24,464 bases of DNA from Clostridia bacterium (GCA_024689165.1 JAILDS010000176.1:1-24464), one strand, 5' to 3'. Counted from the first letter of the stretch, positions 15,571-23,025 are shown. Numbers and translations: made by a program. Notes: a model not told the origin generated them from the letters alone.

Positions 15571-15626
15571 GGTTCCCTCCATGCAATTACATAATTACGC
15601 TGCATCCGGAGATATTGTTGACTGCA

Positions 15627-16685
15627 TCAAGAAGAAGATACAGCTTTTTTCAGCCTTTTTATTTCGTTGACAGTTTGTTCGTATGCGTCCTTGTAATAGT
15701 CGCATGAAGGGTCGTTGCTCCGATCGGGGACATCATAGTTGTCCAAAACATACTGAGCTACGATATCCGTGACCTTTTTCGCGCCTGTATAGTTCGTGTG
15801 AGACTTGTCCCGGAAATCCTCGGACTTGTCGAAGTGATACTGTTCTTCTCCGGATTTTGTGCAGAAATCTATGTACGGAATACCAAATGAATCAAGCTTG
15901 TCATGTATTGTATTCATTCTTTTTGCACGTTCTTCGGTAATGGTCATCGGGGTATTTATGAATAGGAGCTGCACGCCTTTCTTTTCGGCATATTCGATCA
16001 CCTCGTCAAGGCATTCTTCCGAATACCACAGAAGGTCAAGTCTTTCATCCGAATAAGCACTTTCTGGAATGGTTTTCGTAGAAAGCTCACCCTTGTTCAG
16101 CCTGAAACCGAAAGTATATGCGTAACTGTTTTTCAGAACGCTGAAAGACAGTGTGTCCTGCCACATATCGTGATACCTGACGACATTGAACAGATAACTC
16201 ATATCGAAACGTCCGGTGTTTTCATCGAGCTGACTCAGATACTTCAAGGACTGGTTTACACCGATAAATCTGAAATACGAAAAAACCGGAAAGATCTCAT
16301 TGAAGTAACGGGACCGCTGCTCGTTGTATGTGGAGTCGCCCGAATCGATAAAAGGACGCATGTCCATTATCATCAATTGCGGTTTTTGATACCTGAGAAC
16401 ATACTTCATCATGGGGAGAACGCCCCAGGCTCTCATTCCGTCTATCGTGCAATTGTACGTGGTTATCCCGTATTTGTCATAAGCCCTGCCGGGTATGTAT
16501 GAACAATGTATGCCGCTCGTGCCGATAAGAACAGTGTCGATGGTGTTCTTCTCTAGCTTTGCATAAGTCAAGACGGGATTGCGCATCCGAGCTTTGTCGT
16601 AGTGAAAAACGTGGCAAAGGAAACAAACCACCGTCAAAACGCACAGCGAAAAACAGATAAGTCGTATCAGTTGATTCTTTTTCAT
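15627..16685 (-). CDS. SGNH/AlgJ-DltD-like membrane-anchored partner of an MBOAT O-acyltransferase
   Basis: This 352-residue protein has an uncleaved-looking N-terminal membrane segment (about residues 8-26) and an extracytoplasmic domain with the SGNH-type block I GTSG (55-58, Ser57) and a C-terminal DKSH pair (Asp293, His296) followed by a TGAKKV helix. In AlgJ, DltD and PatB-like systems the MBOAT protein passes an acyl group through the membrane and the SGNH protein places it on the glycan. The stop of the MBOAT gene is 15 bp upstream and overlaps the AAGGAG ribosome site, so the two are co-expressed. It is more AT-rich than its neighbours. The acyl group and glycan are not known. Confidence 0.83.
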   Translation of the reverse strand: MKKNQLIRLICFSLCVLTVVCFLCHVFHYDKARMRNPVLTYAKLEKNTIDTVLIGTSGIHCSYIPGRAYDKYGITTYNCTIDGMRAWGVLPMMKYVLRYQKPQLMIMDMRPFIDSGDSTYNEQRSRYFNEIFPVFSYFRFIGVNQSLKYLSQLDENTGRFDMSYLFNVVRYHDMWQDTLSFSVLKNSYAYTFGFRLNKGELSTKTIPESAYSDERLDLLWYSEECLDEVIEYAEKKGVQLLFINTPMTITEERAKRMNTIHDKLDSFGIPYIDFCTKSGEEQYHFDKSEDFRDKSHTNYTGAKKVTDIVAQYVLDNYDVPDRSNDPSCDYYKDAYEQTVNEIKRLKKAVSSS

Positions 16686-16700
16686 TATCGAACAAGCTCC

Positions 16701-18317
16701 TTAAAATCCCTGGTAAAGGAAAGATGCCGCGTCGTAACCGCGCCCGTATTTGCCGAATATGAGTACGATGACGAAAAGAGCGATGAGGACCGCCCAGCGG
16801 AAAACTATATTCTGCCTGTTGAGCGAATCGCGGACATTCATTCCGTGCTCGGATACGATGCTGACGGTGGCGAAGATGAGCACGCCTATGAACATGACGA
16901 ACATGTTCTTGGCGTCGAGCCCGAGGTCAAAGAACTTCCCGTCGAGACCGAACAGAAAATCGACGTTGAAATTGGTGAACAGGCTCTTGATGATGAAGCC
17001 CAGAGCTGCGATTGATGGCGGGTTTACTATAAGGCGCGATATACTTGTTATGACAAAAACGCGCGCCATGCAGAAAAGCTTGTAGGAATATGCCTGGTCA
17101 TTAATATGCAGCCATTTTTTCAGCTTGTTGAAAAAGCCCTCTAACGCGACGCCTGAAGATACCATGAAGGCGTTGTAAACGCCGTACAGGATATACTGGA
17201 AGGACGCTCCGTGCCATATGCCCATCAGGAAAAACACGACAGCGGGGGTAATGACGGACGGGACCATTTTACCGGCAAACTTGCCCCACTTGTTTGCGGC
17301 TTTCTTTGAAAGTTTCAGAACGGGTTTCGAGAGCATGACCGGGTAAAACACGTAGTCCCTCATGAACCCGCCGAGGGTCATGTGCCAGCGTCTCCAGTAT
17401 TCGGCGAGGGATTGGGCGTACAGAGGACGTTCGAAGTTGAGGGGAAGGTCCGTGCCGAGGATCTCGGAAACGCCCCGGGCGATGTCTATGCCGCCCGAGA
17501 AATCCGAATAGAGGTATATAAAAGCGAGTACTAACGCAAACAGAAATTGTGAGCCTGAGTACTGCTGGTAGTTTTCCGCCGAGAAGACCGTTTTTGAGAC
17601 CAGCGACGCCCTGTCAGCTATGACGAGCTTTTTGAAGAAGCCCCAAAGCATGAGCTCCGCACCCCTGACGAACCTGTCGTAGTCGAAGTGGTGCTCGGCG
17701 ATAAGCTGCCTGCCGACTTCGTCGAAGCGGCAGATCGGTCCCTGGACTATCGTCGGGAAATATGAGATGAAAAGAGCGACCTTGAAGCAGTTCTTCTCGG
17801 CCTTGTACTTTCCCCTCGCGACGTCGAGTATGTACGCAAGCGACGTGAACGTGTAGAACGAGATGCCCAGCGGGACGATCATGCTGACGGTCGGGATAGC
17901 GAAATCGGACTTGAAGGCTCCGACTATCGAATTGACGTTGCCGATCGTGACGTTGAGGTATTTTACGACCGCGAGGACTATCAGGTGCAGCGCGATGGTC
18001 GCGTACTGTACCTTCTTTATCTTGGCCGCAGCTATAGCCTTCTGCGCCTTCTTTTCGTCGCGGGTGATGTCCGGCGTCGCCGCTATGAGCGCGGAGCAGT
18101 CGTCGCGGAACTTCTGCATGATCCGCGTCGAAACGTACGTGACCGCAGTGGACAACACGATGAAGGCGATCTGAGGGATGCCCGTGGACAGGTAGAAAAT
18201 GTAGTTGGCGATGAGCAGCAGGATCCACTGATACTTCTTGTACTTGTTCGGTATCAGGTAGTACAGCGGTATAAGAATACCGACGAACAAGAGGAACTTG
18301 TACGATGTGAAAGTCAT
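16701..18317 (-). CDS. MBOAT family O-acyltransferase (AlgI/DltB-like)
   Basis: A 538-residue polytopic membrane protein with about 11 hydrophobic segments. The family landmarks are FPTIVQGPICRF, then YSDFSGGIDIARG, EYWRRWHMTLGGFMRDYVFYP (His312), and the catalytic MGIWHGAS (His369). It should transfer an acyl group, usually acetyl from acetyl-CoA, to an extracytoplasmic glycan acceptor with the help of the SGNH protein encoded next. The frame runs back to 18341, but the ATG at 18317 starts at MTFTSYKFLLF, the usual family beginning, and has an AGGGA site 8 bases upstream. A sigma-A promoter lies just before it, making this the first gene of a three-gene unit. Confidence 0.92.
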   Translation of the reverse strand: MTFTSYKFLLFVGILIPLYYLIPNKYKKYQWILLLIANYIFYLSTGIPQIAFIVLSTAVTYVSTRIMQKFRDDCSALIAATPDITRDEKKAQKAIAAAKIKKVQYATIALHLIVLAVVKYLNVTIGNVNSIVGAFKSDFAIPTVSMIVPLGISFYTFTSLAYILDVARGKYKAEKNCFKVALFISYFPTIVQGPICRFDEVGRQLIAEHHFDYDRFVRGAELMLWGFFKKLVIADRASLVSKTVFSAENYQQYSGSQFLFALVLAFIYLYSDFSGGIDIARGVSEILGTDLPLNFERPLYAQSLAEYWRRWHMTLGGFMRDYVFYPVMLSKPVLKLSKKAANKWGKFAGKMVPSVITPAVVFFLMGIWHGASFQYILYGVYNAFMVSSGVALEGFFNKLKKWLHINDQAYSYKLFCMARVFVITSISRLIVNPPSIAALGFIIKSLFTNFNVDFLFGLDGKFFDLGLDAKNMFVMFIGVLIFATVSIVSEHGMNVRDSLNRQNIVFRWAVLIALFVIVLIFGKYGRGYDAASFLYQGF

Positions 18318-18356
18318 AAAACGATCCCTATCTCCCGGCAAAAAAATAACTTGGTG

Positions 18357-18386
18357 ATTCTAACATCTCGAAGTGGGTTTTGTCAA
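18357..18386 (-). promoter_or_regulatory. Sigma-A promoter for the MBOAT-SGNH-ATP-grasp unit
   Basis: On the minus strand a perfect TTGACA (18386-18381) is followed after 18 bases by TAGAAT (18362-18357). Transcription would begin near 18350, about 32 bases before the MBOAT start codon. Confidence 0.7.
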
Positions 18387-18437
18387 GCGGAGCCTTGCCG
18401 TGGAAGGATCCTCGCGCGGACACCTGACGCGCGGCGC

Positions 18438-19481
18438 TCAGCCGAGTTTTGAAAACCTGAATTCCGTGACGCTTTCGTACGGTCTGTCGGGCCCGAAAAT
18501 GCAGCTCGGGAAGTCGGGCTTGTTCGGCGAATCGGGGTAAAACTGTGTTTCAAGGCAGAAGCCGCTGCGCTTGTTCATAGGCCTGCCGCCCTTGCCTTCG
18601 GCTCCTGCCAGGAAGTTTCCGGCGTAGAACTGGACGGCGGGAAGGGTGGTCGCGACCGTCAGCGAGATGCCGCTTTCCGCGCAGCTCGCCGTCGCGCAGG
18701 GCCTCAGAGAGCCGTCGGCGCCGTCGATGACGAAATTGTGGTCGAAGCCGCCTGTGAACGCGAGCTGCTCATCGTCGGCTTCGATGTCCGCCCCTATCGG
18801 TTTGCCCGCGGTGAAATCAAAGGGAGTTCCGGCGACGGCTCTGATCTCTCCGGTGGGGATGCTCAGCTCGTCCACCGGAGTGAAGGCGGAGCAGTTCAGC
18901 TTCAGCTCATGGGAGAGGATGTCGCCCCCGCCGGCAAGGTTGAAATACGTGTGGTTGGTGAGGTTCAATGGGGCGGGCCTGTCCGTTTCCGCCGCGTATT
19001 CGATCCTCAGCGTCCCGGAATTGTCGAGAGTCATCCTGACGGTCGCTTTGACGTTCCCGGGGAAGCCGTGATTCCCGTCGGGTACGGAGGTCGAAAACTC
19101 GACGCTGTCGCTGTCGGCGATGAGGGAGTCCCAGACCTTGAAGCTCATTTCGCCGGACGAATGCAGGCTCGTTTTTCCTTTTTCGTTGCGGTCAAGAACG
19201 TGATCGGTACCGTCAAGAGTGAATCTGCCCGCGCCGATACGGTTGGCGAACCTTCCGACGGTCGCTCCCTGATAATTCGACTTGCCGAGGTAATCCTCCA
19301 CGGTGTCGAAGCCGAGGACCGCGTCGACGGGCGTTCCGTTTTTGTCCGGGACGACGACCTTGTGTATCGTCGCGCCGAGAGTAAGGATGCCGACGCTCAT
19401 GCCCGCGTCGTTTTCGATAGTGTACTCAAAAACCTCCGTGCCGTCGGGCATTGCCCCGAAGACGTCTTTTTTTACAAGCAT
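18438..19481 (-). CDS. galM: Aldose 1-epimerase (mutarotase)
   Basis: GalM interconverts the alpha and beta anomers of galactose and other aldoses at the start of the Leloir pathway. The 347-residue length is usual. The substrate-site residues are visible: Arg81 in RFANRIG, His107 in TSLHSS, catalytic His177 in LNLTNHTYFNL, Asp248 in FDHNF, and catalytic Glu311 in GFCLETQFYPDSPN. AAAGGAG 8 bases upstream supports the ATG. It follows recN by 29 bp with no terminator between them, so it is probably carried on the recN transcript, an unusual partner. No galK, galT or galE is in the window. Confidence 0.94.
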   Translation of the reverse strand: MLVKKDVFGAMPDGTEVFEYTIENDAGMSVGILTLGATIHKVVVPDKNGTPVDAVLGFDTVEDYLGKSNYQGATVGRFANRIGAGRFTLDGTDHVLDRNEKGKTSLHSSGEMSFKVWDSLIADSDSVEFSTSVPDGNHGFPGNVKATVRMTLDNSGTLRIEYAAETDRPAPLNLTNHTYFNLAGGGDILSHELKLNCSAFTPVDELSIPTGEIRAVAGTPFDFTAGKPIGADIEADDEQLAFTGGFDHNFVIDGADGSLRPCATASCAESGISLTVATTLPAVQFYAGNFLAGAEGKGGRPMNKRSGFCLETQFYPDSPNKPDFPSCIFGPDRPYESVTEFRFSKLG

Positions 19482-19510
19482 ACCTGATACTCCTTTTCCG
19501 TTTTCGTTTA

Positions 19511-21187
19511 TTATCCTTTTCCGGAGGCCGCCGACTCAATAAGCTGTTTTGCGGCGAGCCTTCCGGCTTGAGTTACTTTCATCCCGCCGATGATGCGGGC
19601 GTTCTCCTCGACCCTGCCTTCGTAGTCGAGCTCCCTGGTCTCGGCGAAGGTCTCGCCGTTTCTGACCGTTTTTTCGATAAGGAAATGCCTGTCCGCCGCG
19701 GCGGAGATCTGCGCCAGATGAGTCACGCACAGCACCTGCCGTTTCGCGGCGATCGCGCGCATTTTCGAGGCGATGGCGGTAGCGGCCCTGCCGGAAACGC
19801 CCGAGTCGATTTCGTCGAAAATGAGCGTGTCGACGTCGTCCGCGTCGGTGAGTGCTTCCTTGAGGGCGAGCATGAGCCTCGACAGCTCGCCGCCGGACGC
19901 GACCTTCGAGATCGGCGATGGAGGGGAGCCCGGGTTCGCGGAGAACAGGAACTCCACGTCGTCGCGCCCGGTCGGGCCGTATGCGCGCTGCGTTAGCCGG
20001 ACCTCAAATACCGCGTTGGGCATCGACAGGTCCTTCAGCGACTCGTTGACCGCTCTTCCGAGCTTTTCGGCGGCGTCGGAGCGGGCAGCGGTCAGCTCGT
20101 CAGCATCCGAGATCAGCGAACGGGCGAGCAGGTTGCGCTCGTGCTTTTTCTCCGCGAGCTTCGCGCCTGACGGGTCGAGCCCTTCAAGTCTCGCTGCGGC
20201 GTCGTCACGGACCTCGAGCAGGTGTTTTTCTCCGACGCCGTATTTTGAAAAAAGCTCCTCGAGCGAGGCGAGCCTTGATTCGATTCGGTCCGCCTCCGCC
20301 GCGTAGAATTCGAGCTCTTCGAGTTCGGATCCTATATGATCCGCCTCGGCGCCGAGTACAGATGCGGCGTCGGCGACGGCAGCCGCGTGTGCGGCAAGCT
20401 CCTCGTCGGCTTCGGCTGCTTTTTCGACGAGCCTCGCGGCGCTCTGCGCCATTGAGACCGCTCCGTCGGCGTCGCTGCCGCTGAGAAGGGCCGCGGCTTT
20501 GGCAAGCAGCGAGGCGAGCTTTTCCCTCTTCCGTATCAGCTCGCTCTTTTTTTTGAGCGCGTCGTATTCCCCGACGGTGACGTTGGCCGCGTCGAGCTCG
20601 GAAACGGTCTCTCTGAGCTCCGATGCGAGGCTTTCCCGGCCGGACTGCTCCGCCGACAGCCTTTTTATTTCCCGGTCGGCGGCGACGACCGCCGCGTACG
20701 TTTTCGCGTATTTGTCGAACTTGTCCGGTGAGCCGGACAGTCTGTCAAGAAAAAGATAGTACGAATCCGGCCGCAGAAGGATCTGGCTGTCGTGCTGGCC
20801 GTGGATGTTTATGAGTTCTCCGCCGATCTTTTTGAGAATCGACAGACTGACGACCTCTCCGTTGACGCGGCAGGTGCTCCTGCCGTCGGCGCCGATCCTG
20901 CGGGATATCGTGACCCTGCCGTCGGCATCGGGATAAACGCCCTCGGAGGCGATCGATTCGAGGACGGACTTTTTCAGCCCGGAAAACTCCGCGCTGATCA
21001 ACGCGGAGTTTTCGCCGAAACGGACGATATCGCGGGCGAGCCGGGAGCCCGTCACGGCGTTTATTGAATCTATCAGCACAGACTTACCGGCGCCCGTCTC
21101 GCCTGAAAAGACGTTGAAGCCGGGCGCGAAATCGACGGTCTGTTTCTTGATGACCGCCACGTTTTCGATGGTAAGAGAGTTGAGCAT
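19511..21187 (-). CDS. recN: DNA repair protein RecN
   Basis: RecN is an SMC-like ATPase that acts early in double-strand break repair. At 558 residues it has the standard layout: Walker A GETGAGKS (29-36), the GQHD motif (130-133), a long Ala/Glu-rich coiled coil (about 160-385), the ABC signature SGGELS (431-436), Walker B TLIFDEID (454-461) and the H-loop VTHLAQ (His490). The ATG has no strong ribosome site. A small hairpin (GTCGGC/GCCGAC, 21199-21213) lies just upstream and could limit access to the start. A promoter about 140 bases upstream leaves a long GC-rich leader. The frequent recN neighbour argR is absent. Confidence 0.97.
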   Translation of the reverse strand: MLNSLTIENVAVIKKQTVDFAPGFNVFSGETGAGKSVLIDSINAVTGSRLARDIVRFGENSALISAEFSGLKKSVLESIASEGVYPDADGRVTISRRIGADGRSTCRVNGEVVSLSILKKIGGELINIHGQHDSQILLRPDSYYLFLDRLSGSPDKFDKYAKTYAAVVAADREIKRLSAEQSGRESLASELRETVSELDAANVTVGEYDALKKKSELIRKREKLASLLAKAAALLSGSDADGAVSMAQSAARLVEKAAEADEELAAHAAAVADAASVLGAEADHIGSELEELEFYAAEADRIESRLASLEELFSKYGVGEKHLLEVRDDAAARLEGLDPSGAKLAEKKHERNLLARSLISDADELTAARSDAAEKLGRAVNESLKDLSMPNAVFEVRLTQRAYGPTGRDDVEFLFSANPGSPPSPISKVASGGELSRLMLALKEALTDADDVDTLIFDEIDSGVSGRAATAIASKMRAIAAKRQVLCVTHLAQISAAADRHFLIEKTVRNGETFAETRELDYEGRVEENARIIGGMKVTQAGRLAAKQLIESAASGKG

Positions 21188-21327
21188 CTGTCAGTTCTGT
21201 CGGCGCAGCCGACGGGGCAGCGGGCACTCGGAAAAAGAACGGCGCGGGAACCGTACCTCGCGGCGGGAGAGGCGGACGTCGGCCGTGCCCGAAACCGCGT
21301 CGGAAGATCTCCCGTTGTCCGTCGCCC

Positions 21328-21357
21328 ATTTTACCACAGCCGCGAGTTTCAAGTCAA
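21328..21357 (-). promoter_or_regulatory. Sigma-A promoter for recN-galM
   Basis: On the minus strand TTGACT (21357-21352) and TAAAAT (21333-21328) are separated by 18 bases. Transcription would start near 21321, leaving a leader of about 130 bases before recN. I see no LexA-type operator overlapping it. Confidence 0.65.
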
Positions 21358-21368
21358 TAACGGCGGGA

Positions 21369-21411
21369 GCAATATTTGTCTTTTGTGAACAGGCAAAAGA
21401 AAGACTATTGC
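21369..21411 (-). terminator. Imperfect hairpin at the end of the four-helix-bundle gene
   Basis: GCAATA (21369-21374) pairs with TATTGC (21406-21411) and CTTTTG (21380-21385) with CAAAAG (21394-21399), giving a long stem with an internal loop that contains the stop codon. There is no clean T-run after it, so termination is only possible. Confidence 0.4.
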
Positions 21412-21758
21412 TGATTTTCTTTTGCAGTGCGGCAGGAGGCAATCAGAAGTCTGCGTATGTTTCCGCATAGTTTTTCGGTGCTTTTGTAACCGGCTTCATC
21501 GATCCGTTGGGTTTCAAACATCAATTTCAGCCAATAGCTTGTCTCATTTGCCTCTTTTAACGCAATTTCAAGCTTTGCAATAAAGTCTTTTTTGCTGTGC
21601 GCATACTGGGCTTCATGGATATTTGCCCCAACCGACGTGCCTGAGCGCGCAAGCTGATCTGTCATATAAGAGCTTTTAGGTGCAGATACGCCGTCTATCA
21701 GATTGACGATCGCAACGGCAAATTCAAAAGACAGATCAAGAAGCTTGTTGTCGGACAT
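21405..21758 (-). CDS. Four-helix-bundle protein (S23/IVP, TIGR02436 family)
   Basis: The 117-residue product has the family pattern of four amphipathic helices, including the conserved DQLARSGTSVGANIHEA turn and a KKDFIAKLEIALKEANETSYWL helix. Relatives are encoded in 23S rRNA intervening sequences and are structurally close to Avd, the accessory protein of diversity-generating retroelements, which forms a basic pentameric barrel that binds nucleic acid. The function of free-standing members is unknown. A run of different small hairpins lies directly upstream (21797-21976) and the tmRNA gene beyond that. The gene is more AT-rich than recN and smpB, which suggests it arrived as a separate element. 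An AAAAGG site lies about 9 bases before the ATG. Confidence 0.9.
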   Translation of the reverse strand: MSDNKLLDLSFEFAVAIVNLIDGVSAPKSSYMTDQLARSGTSVGANIHEAQYAHSKKDFIAKLEIALKEANETSYWLKLMFETQRIDEAGYKSTEKLCGNIRRLLIASCRTAKENQQ

Positions 21759-21773
21759 TGTTATAACCTTTTA

Positions 21774-21801
21774 ACTATATAAATGAGGTCTTTTCCATCA
21801 A
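21774..21801 (-). promoter_or_regulatory. Possible promoter for the four-helix-bundle gene
   Basis: On the minus strand TTGATG (21801-21796) is followed after 16 bases by TATAGT (21779-21774). The -35 box overlaps the first palindrome of the hairpin array (ATCAATTGAT). It is a moderate match only. Confidence 0.4.
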
Positions 21802-21976
21802 TTGATATATCGCTGCGCGATATGATATACGCGGTAATTACCGCGCATGATATACATCCGCTTCGCGGCTGCATGATAAGATATCCGTTCCATCATACGC
21901 CGCAGGCGTATATCATCGCACGAAGTGCGATATCATACCGTAGATATATCACCCGTTCCGACAGGAACGGATATCA
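21797..21976. repeat. Array of small hairpins with different stems and GATAT/ATATC linkers
   Basis: Consecutive inverted repeats fill this interval. Plus-strand arms are: ATCAATTGAT (21797-21806); ATATCGC/GCGATAT, loop TGC (21807-21823); CGCGGTAATTACCGCG (21830-21845); CCGC/GCGG, loop TTC (21858-21868); ATACGCC/GGCGTAT, loop GCA (21895-21911); ATCGCAC/GTGCGAT, loop GAA (21915-21931); CCGTTCC/GGAACGG, loop GACA (21953-21970). An extra lone ATATCCGTTCC (21881-21891) can pair with GGAACGGATAT at 21964-21974. The stems differ while the linkers keep the form ATGATAT or ATATCAT. It is neither coding nor CRISPR. Confidence 0.9.
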
Positions 21977-21978
21977 TT

Positions 21979-22006
21979 GCAAAAGCGCCCGAAGGGGCGC
22001 TTTTGC
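21979..22006 (-). terminator. Rho-independent terminator of ssrA
   Basis: A 12-bp perfect stem, GCAAAAGCGCCC (21979-21990) with GGGCGCTTTTGC (21995-22006) and a 4-base loop, begins 1 base after the encoded CCA of tmRNA. The T-run lies in the descending arm on the minus strand. Confidence 0.85.
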
Positions 22007-22007
22007 A

Positions 22008-22368
22008 TGGTGGAGATGGCGGCACTCGAAGCCGCGTCCGAAAACCCCTCACAACGGCTTTCTACACGCTTAGTATCGCCTTTAAGCTTTTCGGAACGGT
22101 ACGCCGCGAAACAGTCTTACCGCCCGAGCAGCCGCGTTATGCGTGACCGGCTACGCGGCGCTGCCCGGTTCACGTGCACCTCTCATGACGCCCTTTGCCC
22201 CCGCCGAGGTACTCGGGGAAGGACGAGTCGCGGCGTGATTACGCAGCGGCTAAAACGGGATAAGAATAATTATCGTCGTTTATTTTTTATGTTGCGCATT
22301 TTATACAGGCTGCGCGCCTGTGCGTGCTTACCGGAGCTTGAAGCCCCCGTCGAAATCCTTTCATCCCC
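22008..22368 (-). ncRNA. ssrA: Transfer-messenger RNA (tmRNA)
   Basis: The 361-base RNA rescues stalled ribosomes with SmpB. Its 5' end GGGGATG (22368-22362) pairs over 7 bases, with one G-U, to CATCTCC (22018-22012) at the 3' end, followed by A and an encoded CCA ending at 22008. The 5' part carries GGATTTCGACGGGGG, a hallmark of tmRNA, and the 3' part has a T-arm of GCGGC, TTCGAGT and GCCGC. The tag reading frame ends at TAA (22241-22239) and reads NDDNYSYPVLAAA if AAC at 22280-22278 is the resume codon; an ATA codon just before is an alternative. smpB lies 41 bp upstream on the same strand. No separate promoter is clear, so it may be processed from an smpB-ssrA transcript. Confidence 0.96.
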
Positions 22369-22409
22369 GTATTAAAGAAATCGGACGGCGTATCGCCGGC
22401 AGCCGATGG

Positions 22410-22895
22410 TTAACGGCGCCTTTCGCTCTCTGTCCGTTCGATCTCCCGCAGAGCGCTGCGTTTCGCTTCGGCCTCTCGCTTGTCGTAGAGCTTTTTGCCC
22501 TTGCACAGCCCGATCTGCATCTTTGCTCTGCCCTTCTTGAAGTAGACGGACAAAGGTATTATAGCGTACCCCTGAGTTTTAGTCAAGCCCGCCAGCCGCA
22601 TGATCTCTCTCTTGTGCATCAGCAGCCGTTTTTTGCGCAGGGGGTCGCGGTTGAAGATGTTGCCCTGCTCGTACGGGGAAATGTGCACCCCGTTGGCGAA
22701 CAGCTCTCCGTCGTCGACCGAGCACCATGAATCCTTGAGGTTTATCCTGCCCTGCCGGATGGATTTTACCTCCGTGCCGAAAAGCTCTATCCCCGCTTCG
22801 AAGGTCTCGATCACGAAGTAGTCGTGGAACGCCTTCCTGTTCGCAATGGTCGCTTCGTTTTTTCTGTTTTCCTTTTTGTCTGCCGTGGTGCTCAC
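22410..22895 (-). CDS. smpB: SsrA-binding protein SmpB
   Basis: SmpB binds the tRNA-like end of tmRNA and takes it to stalled ribosomes. The 161-residue protein shows the family core ANRKAFHDYFVIETFEAGIE, GTEVKSIRQGRINLKDSW, a HISPYEQGN strand, KKRLLMHKREI, and the basic C-terminal tail LCKGKKLYDKREAEAKR that enters the mRNA channel. The start appears to be a GTG at 22895 with a GGAGGG run only 2-3 bases away, which is closer than usual, so the exact start is uncertain. A sigma-A promoter lies about 50 bases upstream, and ssrA follows 41 bp downstream on the same strand. Confidence 0.97.
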   Translation of the reverse strand: MSTTADKKENRKNEATIANRKAFHDYFVIETFEAGIELFGTEVKSIRQGRINLKDSWCSVDDGELFANGVHISPYEQGNIFNRDPLRKKRLLMHKREIMRLAGLTKTQGYAIIPLSVYFKKGRAKMQIGLCKGKKLYDKREAEAKRSALREIERTESERRR

Positions 22896-22945
22896 CCCCT
22901 CCGTTCCGGTCGGTCTTATCTGCTGCGGCTGTCTGCCGCGCGGCT

Positions 22946-22975
22946 ATTTTACTCCGTTTACACCACCCGTGTCAA
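22946..22975 (-). promoter_or_regulatory. Sigma-A promoter for smpB (and perhaps ssrA)
   Basis: On the minus strand a perfect TTGACA (22975-22970) is followed after 18 bases by TAAAAT (22951-22946). Transcription would start near 22939, about 43 bases before the smpB start. Confidence 0.75.
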
Positions 22976-22996
22976 CATCCGGTCCCGGATATTGAA

Positions 22997-23025
22997 CAAA
23001 TCGGGCGTGATCGCGGCCCGATTTG
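22997..23025 (-). terminator. Second hairpin in the STAS-smpB gap
   Basis: CAAATCGGGC (22997-23006) pairs perfectly with GCCCGATTTG (23016-23025) around a 9-base loop. It directly follows the T-run of the first terminator and probably acts as a backup terminator that shields smpB. Confidence 0.6.

Noticed and set aside
18413..18433. CGCGCG inverted repeat after galM as a terminator
   Set aside because: The stem is only 6 bp and no T-run follows on the minus strand, so I did not list it as a feature.
18738..19487. 249-codon plus-strand frame opposite galM
   Set aside because: galM is full length with all catalytic residues; the opposite frame is a shadow.
21084..21329. 81-codon frame in the recN leader as a leader peptide
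   Set aside because: It overlaps recN out of frame, has no ribosome site, and its Arg/Pro-rich composition looks like random GC-rich sequence.
21797..21976. Hairpin array as a CRISPR array
   Set aside because: There is no constant direct repeat with unique spacers of even length; the variable parts are themselves palindromes, and no cas gene is present.
21405..21976. Diversity-generating retroelement because the small protein is Avd-like
   Set aside because: No reverse transcriptase and no template/variable repeat pair are visible in the window.
21977..22375. Plus-strand open frames over the tmRNA region
   Set aside because: The interval is a complete tmRNA gene on the other strand.
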